Positions 13,274-16,192 of a DNA stretch of 16,192 bases are shown here, one piece after another; within the stretch, counting starts at the first letter, position 1, and each line of letters opens with the position of its first letter. The stretch spans positions 1,777 to 17,968 of the forward strand of contig DLGG01000174.1 in the NCBI GenBank assembly GCA_002482565.1. Direction: 5' to 3'. A model generated the notes under the pieces. The model made no database searches. It had not been told where the DNA came from and was given only the letters and a program-made list of their open reading frames with translations. Position numbers and translations under genes: made by a program. Origin of the DNA: Solidesulfovibrio magneticus (GTDB lineage Bacteria > Desulfobacterota > Desulfovibrionia > Desulfovibrionales > Desulfovibrionaceae).

Positions 13274-13735
13274 TCAGGCGCGCGGCGGCAAACTCTCGAT
13301 CATGGCCGAGACAATGGCGGCAGCGTCGCCCACAAAGCGGCTGCAGCGGGCGGTAAAGCGCCCCTCGCGCCGGGCCTGCTCCAGGCCGTCGGGGGTCGAA
13401 GGATCAAGCCCCATGAGGTCGCGGCAAATAAGCGACCCATGGCGTTCCAGAAAGCGGTCGTAGAATTCCCGAGCCCGGGCATAGGTGGCGGCCTTGGCCG
13501 CCGCGCCGTCCGGCCCGCCGCCGCCCCCGGCCAACCCCAGCACCATCACCGCGCCGGAAACCGCGCCGCAGGCCCCCCCGCGTCCCAGGCCCACGCCAAA
13601 CCCCGTGGCCAGACGCACGGCCGTGTCGGCGTCAAGGCCATACCGGTCGGCAAAACAGCGCAACACGGCCTGGGCGCAGTTGCAGCCGGCGGCGAAATGT
13701 TCCCCGGCCTTCCCGGCAATATCCTGATCCGCCAT
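13274..13735 (-). CDS. C_GCAxxG_C_C family (redox-active) protein
   Basis: This 153-residue protein matches the C_GCAxxG_C_C family, small Cys-rich proteins thought to be redox-active or metal-binding; no reaction is established that I know of. Visible cysteines are C18 and C20 (GCNCAQAVL), C27, C56 in GGACGAVSGAVMVLG, C104 in ICRDLMG and C131 in ARCSRFVG, in the family order. No signal peptide or membrane span is visible in the chosen reading, so it is probably cytoplasmic. The start at 13735 has GGGAGGA upstream; a longer reading from 13861 lacks homology and would cross the terminator region. It lies downstream of the feoA pair but beyond their terminator, so it needs its own promoter or readthrough. 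It converges on the chemoreceptor gene. Confidence 0.85.
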   Translation of the reverse strand: MADQDIAGKAGEHFAAGCNCAQAVLRCFADRYGLDADTAVRLATGFGVGLGRGGACGAVSGAVMVLGLAGGGGGPDGAAAKAATYARAREFYDRFLERHGSLICRDLMGLDPSTPDGLEQARREGRFTARCSRFVGDAAAIVSAMIESLPPRA

Positions 13736-13845
13736 GGCGTCCTCCCGGGGGATGCGGCCCTTTCCCGGACCTTGTCCCCGTCCGGCAGGCCATACCCCGA
13801 CATGTTCCCGCAGGCAAGACGCCGCAGGCCGCCCCGGCCGAAAAC

Positions 13846-13869
13846 AAAAAAGGCCGCCCAAGGGCGACC
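13846..13869 (-). terminator. Intrinsic terminator after the feoA pair
   Basis: On the minus strand an 8-bp stem with one G·T pair (13869-13862 with 13859-13852) is followed by six T (13851-13846). It lies 32 bp after the second feoA stop codon. The realistic loop is CTTG with the innermost pair open. It separates the Fur-linked feoA genes from the C_GCAxxG gene. Confidence 0.85.
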
Positions 13870-13900
13870 CATAAATGACACAGATATTTGTCGAAAAACG

Positions 13901-14146
13901 CTACAACGGCGAAACGGTAATGTGGTCGGCCTCGCTGTTGCGCAGGGTCAGGGTGAAGGCCTTGAGGCGAAGGGCCACCGGGTCGCGCAACGGCGCGCGA
14001 CCAATGACGGCTACTTCCGTGCCGGGCACGAGCCCCATGTCGCGGATGCGGCGTCCCATTTCCCCGGATGCGCCCACGCTGACGATGCGGGCTCTCTGGC
14101 CCACCTGCAACTGCCGCATGCCGACGATCGTTTCCTGCTGCTCCAT
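13901..14146 (-). CDS. feoA: FeoA-domain protein, second of a tandem pair
   Basis: This 81-residue cytoplasmic protein is a single FeoA (SH3-like) domain, with the typical RRIRDMGLVPGTEVAVIGRAPLRDPVALRLKAF pattern broken across residues 31-63, which ends in LTLRNSEADHITV. FeoA works with the FeoB GTPase in ferrous iron uptake, or as a small regulator in some clusters. The start is the ATG at 14146; upstream are AGGA placed very close and GAGAA about 8 bases away. The open frame back to 14200 would overlap the preceding gene and lacks homology. It lies 22 bp after the first feoA on the same strand, so the two are cotranscribed. It lacks the cysteines of its neighbour. No FeoB gene follows; a terminator does. 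Confidence 0.9.
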   Translation of the reverse strand: MEQQETIVGMRQLQVGQRARIVSVGASGEMGRRIRDMGLVPGTEVAVIGRAPLRDPVALRLKAFTLTLRNSEADHITVSPL

Positions 14147-14168
14147 GTCCTGTCGTTCTCCCGGTCTT

Positions 14169-14414
14169 TCAAACCGTGGCCGCGGCGTCCAGACGGCCAT
14201 ACACTTTTTCGGCCAGGCCGTGCCCCAAGGTCAGGCAAGCGCCCCTGGCCCGCAGGCAGACCGGCCCGCCGCAGCAGGAAGTGATCTCCACCACCGTGCC
14301 GGGCGTGATGCCCATGGCGCAAAGCCTTCCGCGCGCCCGGGGACAATCGCACAACGTCTCGACGCGCACGCGGCTGCCGGGCGGAAAAGTGGAAAGCGCT
14401 CCATACGGGGCCAT
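14169..14414 (-). CDS. feoA: Cys-rich FeoA-domain protein, first of a tandem pair
   Basis: This protein is also 81 residues and a single FeoA domain: GRLCAMGITPGTVVEITSCC at 29-48 and GGPVCLRARGACLTL at 49-63. It is unusual in carrying seven cysteines (C22, C24, C32, C47, C48, C53, C60), of which C47/C48 and C53 flank the GGP turn. This could allow metal or Fe-S binding or redox sensing, which is inference. The start at 14414 has AAGGAG upstream. A longer reading from 14480 is rejected because it runs through the Fur box and the -35 region. The Fur box lies 30-48 bp before the start, so iron should repress the pair. It is probably the FeoB partner or regulator for a FeoB encoded elsewhere. 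Confidence 0.9.
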   Translation of the reverse strand: MAPYGALSTFPPGSRVRVETLCDCPRARGRLCAMGITPGTVVEITSCCGGPVCLRARGACLTLGHGLAEKVYGRLDAAATV

Positions 14415-14436
14415 GCCTATCTCCTTGTTGTCCGAG

Positions 14437-14464
14437 AGGTAACGACAATGAGAATGATTGTCAA
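14437..14464 (-). promoter_or_regulatory. Fur box overlapping the feoA promoter
   Basis: GACAATGAGAATGATTGTC at 14444-14462 matches the 19-bp Fur consensus GATAATGATAATCATTATC at 15 positions, and its outer six bases on each side are a perfect inverted repeat. On the minus strand a perfect TTGACA (14464-14459) overlaps it. A poor -10 candidate, TTACCT (14442-14437), follows at 16 bp. Binding of Fur would block the -35, so iron-replete repression of both feoA genes is expected. Confidence 0.8.
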
Positions 14465-14517
14465 GCTCTGGCGTCACCATGTCGTAACAACGAACAACGG
14501 AAATCAGTCCGGCGGCC

Positions 14518-15207
14518 TTAGCCCCGGCCGGTCCGCTTGAGCAGCCAAGTCAAGGCCAGGGAGACCAGGCATAAAAGTCCGGCCAGATAGCCGGCCCGGT
14601 CGTACTGGCCGGAAAAGACGGCGTTGTAGATTTCCAGCGACACCGTGTTGGTGCGGCCGATGATGTCGCCGCCAAGGAGCAAACTCACCCCGACTTCGCC
14701 AAGGGCCCGCCCCACGGCCAAAAACATGCCGGCGGCCACGCTGCGGCGGCAATGGGGCAGGACCACCCGCACGAAGGTCTCGGCCGAGGACTTGCCCAGC
14801 ACGGCCGAGAGTTCCATGAACCGCGTAAGCTCGCCCCGCACCGCCGCCTGCACCGGCCGCACCATGAGCGGCAGCCCGGACACCACGGCCGCCACCACCA
14901 GCCCTGGGAATCCGAAGATGACTTCGACCCCGACATACTTGCCCAACGGCCCGCCGAGCAGACCGTTGCGGCCAAGGAGCAGCAGGAGAAAAAAGCCCAC
15001 GGCCATGGGCGGCAAGACCAGGGGCAATGACACGGTCACGTCCAGGGCGGCCACGAACCGGCCCCGGCCCCGGCCGAGCACATAGCCCAGCGGCACGCCA
15101 AGCAGGAAAAACAGTGGCACGGCCACGGCCATGACCCGCAGCGTTAGACCGAGGGAGAAAAGCACGTCCGGGTCGGCGGCCGTGGCCACAAGCGTTGCCG
15201 GGATCAT
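14518..15207 (-). CDS. modB: ModB-type molybdate ABC transporter permease
   Basis: This 229-residue inner-membrane permease has five or more hydrophobic segments and the ModB/CysT-type pattern SLPLVLPPMAVGFFLL near 60-75. The cytoplasmic EAA-like loop is ELSAVLGKSSAETFVRVVLP at about 132-151, ending in GRALGEVGVSLLLGG. It should form the channel for the ModA-like binding protein encoded just upstream. The start at 15207 has AAGGA upstream. The usual next gene, the modC ATPase, is missing: feoA and its Fur-controlled promoter follow after 103 bp. It must therefore use an ATPase encoded elsewhere or be non-functional. Tungstate or another oxyanion is possible instead of molybdate. The frame is intact with no sign of decay. 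Confidence 0.88.
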   Translation of the reverse strand: MIPATLVATAADPDVLFSLGLTLRVMAVAVPLFFLLGVPLGYVLGRGRGRFVAALDVTVSLPLVLPPMAVGFFLLLLLGRNGLLGGPLGKYVGVEVIFGFPGLVVAAVVSGLPLMVRPVQAAVRGELTRFMELSAVLGKSSAETFVRVVLPHCRRSVAAGMFLAVGRALGEVGVSLLLGGDIIGRTNTVSLEIYNAVFSGQYDRAGYLAGLLCLVSLALTWLLKRTGRG

Positions 15208-15229
15208 GCCCGGTCCTTGCGGCGGCGAA

Positions 15230-15256
15230 CGGCGCGGGCTGGTCTGGCCCGCGCCG
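15230..15256 (-). other. Intercistronic stem-loop between modA and modB
   Basis: A perfect 10-bp GC stem (15230-15239 with 15247-15256) encloses a 7-base loop in the 94-bp gap. There is no T-run. Stem-loops just after binding-protein genes commonly protect the upstream mRNA, so that more binding protein than permease is made. That role here is inference. Confidence 0.5.
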
Positions 15257-15301
15257 CCGCCAGGGATCGGACAGCCAAAGGGCTTGCCGCGAAACGAGGC
15301 A

Positions 15302-16033
15302 TCACAAACCGTGTTTCTTGAGGATTTCCCGGGCTTGGGGGGTCTCCAGGAAGGCGGCGAAGGCCTTGATGGCCTCGGTGTTCTTGGCGTCGGCCAAGGG
15401 CAAGGCGGCCAGTTCGATGGGTTCGTAGAGAGACGGGTCGATTTCCAGGTAGCCGCCGATGGCCTCGCCGAGGTCCATGACGTCGGTGCGGTTAACGAAT
15501 CCGGCGTCCACCTCGCCGCTTTGGACGTAGGTCGTCACCTGGGGAACGGTGGCCACCACCAGCAGCTTGTCGGCCACGGCCTTCTCCAGACCGGCCTTCT
15601 GCAAATATTGCGTGGCCGCTTTGCCGTAGATGGCCTTGGCCGGATCGGCCATGGCCAGCCGCTTGACTTCGGGCTTGGCCACGTCGCCCGGCGCGGCCAA
15701 GGTCTTGCCCTTGGGCCAGGCCACCACCAGCACGCCGCGTCCAAGCGGAACGCCTCCGCTGAACCGCAAGCCGGCCCCTTCCAAAAAGCCCTTCTCGCCC
15801 ACCAGCACGTCGATGGCCCCGCTGGTCTTGGCCTGGGGAATGAGCTGGCCCATATTGCCGAAGATGAGGTCGGTCTTGACGCCGCCGGCCGCCTCGAAGG
15901 CCTTGGCCAGGGCGGTGACAGGTTTCTTGTAGCCGGCCCCGGAAGCCACAGTGAAGGTTTGTGCCATGGCCGAAACGGCCAGGCACACCATCGCGGCCAA
16001 CACCGCGCATAGGCAGACAATCCGTCGCATCAT
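15302..16033 (-). CDS. modA: ModA-like periplasmic oxyanion-binding protein
   Basis: This 243-residue protein is a periplasmic binding protein of the ModA/SBP_bac_11 type, expected to deliver molybdate or a similar oxyanion to the adjacent ModB. A signal peptide covers residues 1-24 (MMRRIVCLCAVLAAMVCLAV, cleaved after AMA). The mature chain has ASGAGYKKPVTALAKAFE, FGNMGQLIPQAKTSGAIDVL, AIYGKAATQYLQKAG and YVQSGEVDAGFVNRTDV. The first ligand loop reads SGAGYKKP rather than the AASL-type loop of classical ModA, so ligand choice may differ (tungstate or another anion). The start is the first of two ATGs (16033), with TAAGGAG 6 bases upstream; the second at 16030 is almost as good. modB follows after 94 bp. 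Confidence 0.85.
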   Translation of the reverse strand: MMRRIVCLCAVLAAMVCLAVSAMAQTFTVASGAGYKKPVTALAKAFEAAGGVKTDLIFGNMGQLIPQAKTSGAIDVLVGEKGFLEGAGLRFSGGVPLGRGVLVVAWPKGKTLAAPGDVAKPEVKRLAMADPAKAIYGKAATQYLQKAGLEKAVADKLLVVATVPQVTTYVQSGEVDAGFVNRTDVMDLGEAIGGYLEIDPSLYEPIELAALPLADAKNTEAIKAFAAFLETPQAREILKKHGL

Positions 16034-16192
16034 TCGTCGCTCCTTACAGTTTGACGCGGCCTGGGCCGCATTACCACAGCATCAAACAGCATGGTCTTCT
16101 GGCGGGGACGACGCCCGGGGCTTGGTCGCTCCCGCAAACCCTGTCGGCAGCGCCGCCGGCTGGCGGGCCGGCCGCTGCCGGCCGCGACATGC
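16034..16192 (-). promoter_or_regulatory. Upstream region of modA
   Basis: No gene is visible. Nearest the gene is the palindrome GCGGCCTGGGCCGC (16056-16069), then two copies of ACAGCAT (plus strand) at 16076-16082 and 16086-16092, exactly 10 bp apart. Either could be an operator. A larger imperfect stem (16145-16152 with 16173-16180) lies at the window edge without a T-run. I do not see a convincing -35/-10 pair, a ModE-type site or a molybdenum-cofactor riboswitch. Confidence 0.35.

Noticed and set aside
14415..14480. Longer first feoA reading from 14480
   Set aside because: It would translate through the Fur box and -35 element, and FeoA homology and the ribosome-binding site both support 14414.
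16034..16192. ModE site or molybdenum-cofactor riboswitch before modA
   Set aside because: Neither a TATA-rich ModE dyad nor a recognisable cofactor aptamer core could be seen in this GC-rich stretch.
1..16192. Mobile element, phage or CRISPR content
   Set aside because: No transposase, integrase, terminal inverted repeats or regularly spaced repeats were found; base composition looks even throughout.

Overview
The window is GC-rich, densely packed bacterial DNA. Three things suggest a sulfate-reducing Desulfovibrio-type member of the Desulfobacterota: GCCTCCGGCGGCC palindromic intergenic elements, XRE-cupin regulators paired with acyl-CoA ligases, and a chemoreceptor with a periplasmic zinc-binding domain. 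That assignment is inference from gene content and style; there is no rRNA or marker gene here. I see no tRNA, rRNA, CRISPR array, transposase or phage gene.

Region 1 (1-4932) holds two AMP-forming acyl-CoA ligases, each preceded by its own XRE-cupin regulator. They form a mirror image: ligase and regulator on the minus strand (92-2404), regulator and ligase on the plus strand (2605-4854). A 200-bp divergent intergenic region separates them, and a strong intrinsic terminator closes the plus-strand pair. The minus-strand ligase has an in-frame TGA at codon 265 with the whole C-terminal half intact downstream, so it is either a recent pseudogene, a sequence error or a recoded gene.

Region 2 (5057-13222) looks like one functional unit. 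A minus-strand two-component pair, a ZraS/HydH-like kinase and an NtrC-family sigma-54 activator, is divergent from a plus-strand group. That group is a DUF2318 exported Cys protein, a MacB/FtsX-type ABC permease with an extracytoplasmic CxxC, an ABC ATPase, and a chemoreceptor with a periplasmic CZB (zinc-binding) domain. A textbook sigma-54 promoter, TGGCACG-N4-TTGCT at 8513-8528, sits in front of the DUF2318 gene. The simplest model is that the kinase senses a periplasmic metal or redox signal through its His/Cys cluster, and its sigma-54 partner switches on the neighbouring exported-protein and ABC-transporter operon. The chemoreceptor may share the signal. This is the best candidate for an under-described system in the window. 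A second, in-frame copy of the activator's C-terminal tail lies just after its stop codon.

Region 3 (13274-16192) is a minus-strand metal and oxyanion uptake group: a ModA-like binding protein, a ModB-like permease with no ModC ATPase, two tandem 81-residue FeoA proteins with no FeoB, and a C_GCAxxG_C_C redox protein. A near-consensus Fur box with an overlapping TTGACA -35 element lies between modB and the first feoA. An intrinsic terminator follows the second feoA. No clear promoter or ModE-type site could be recognised upstream of modA.
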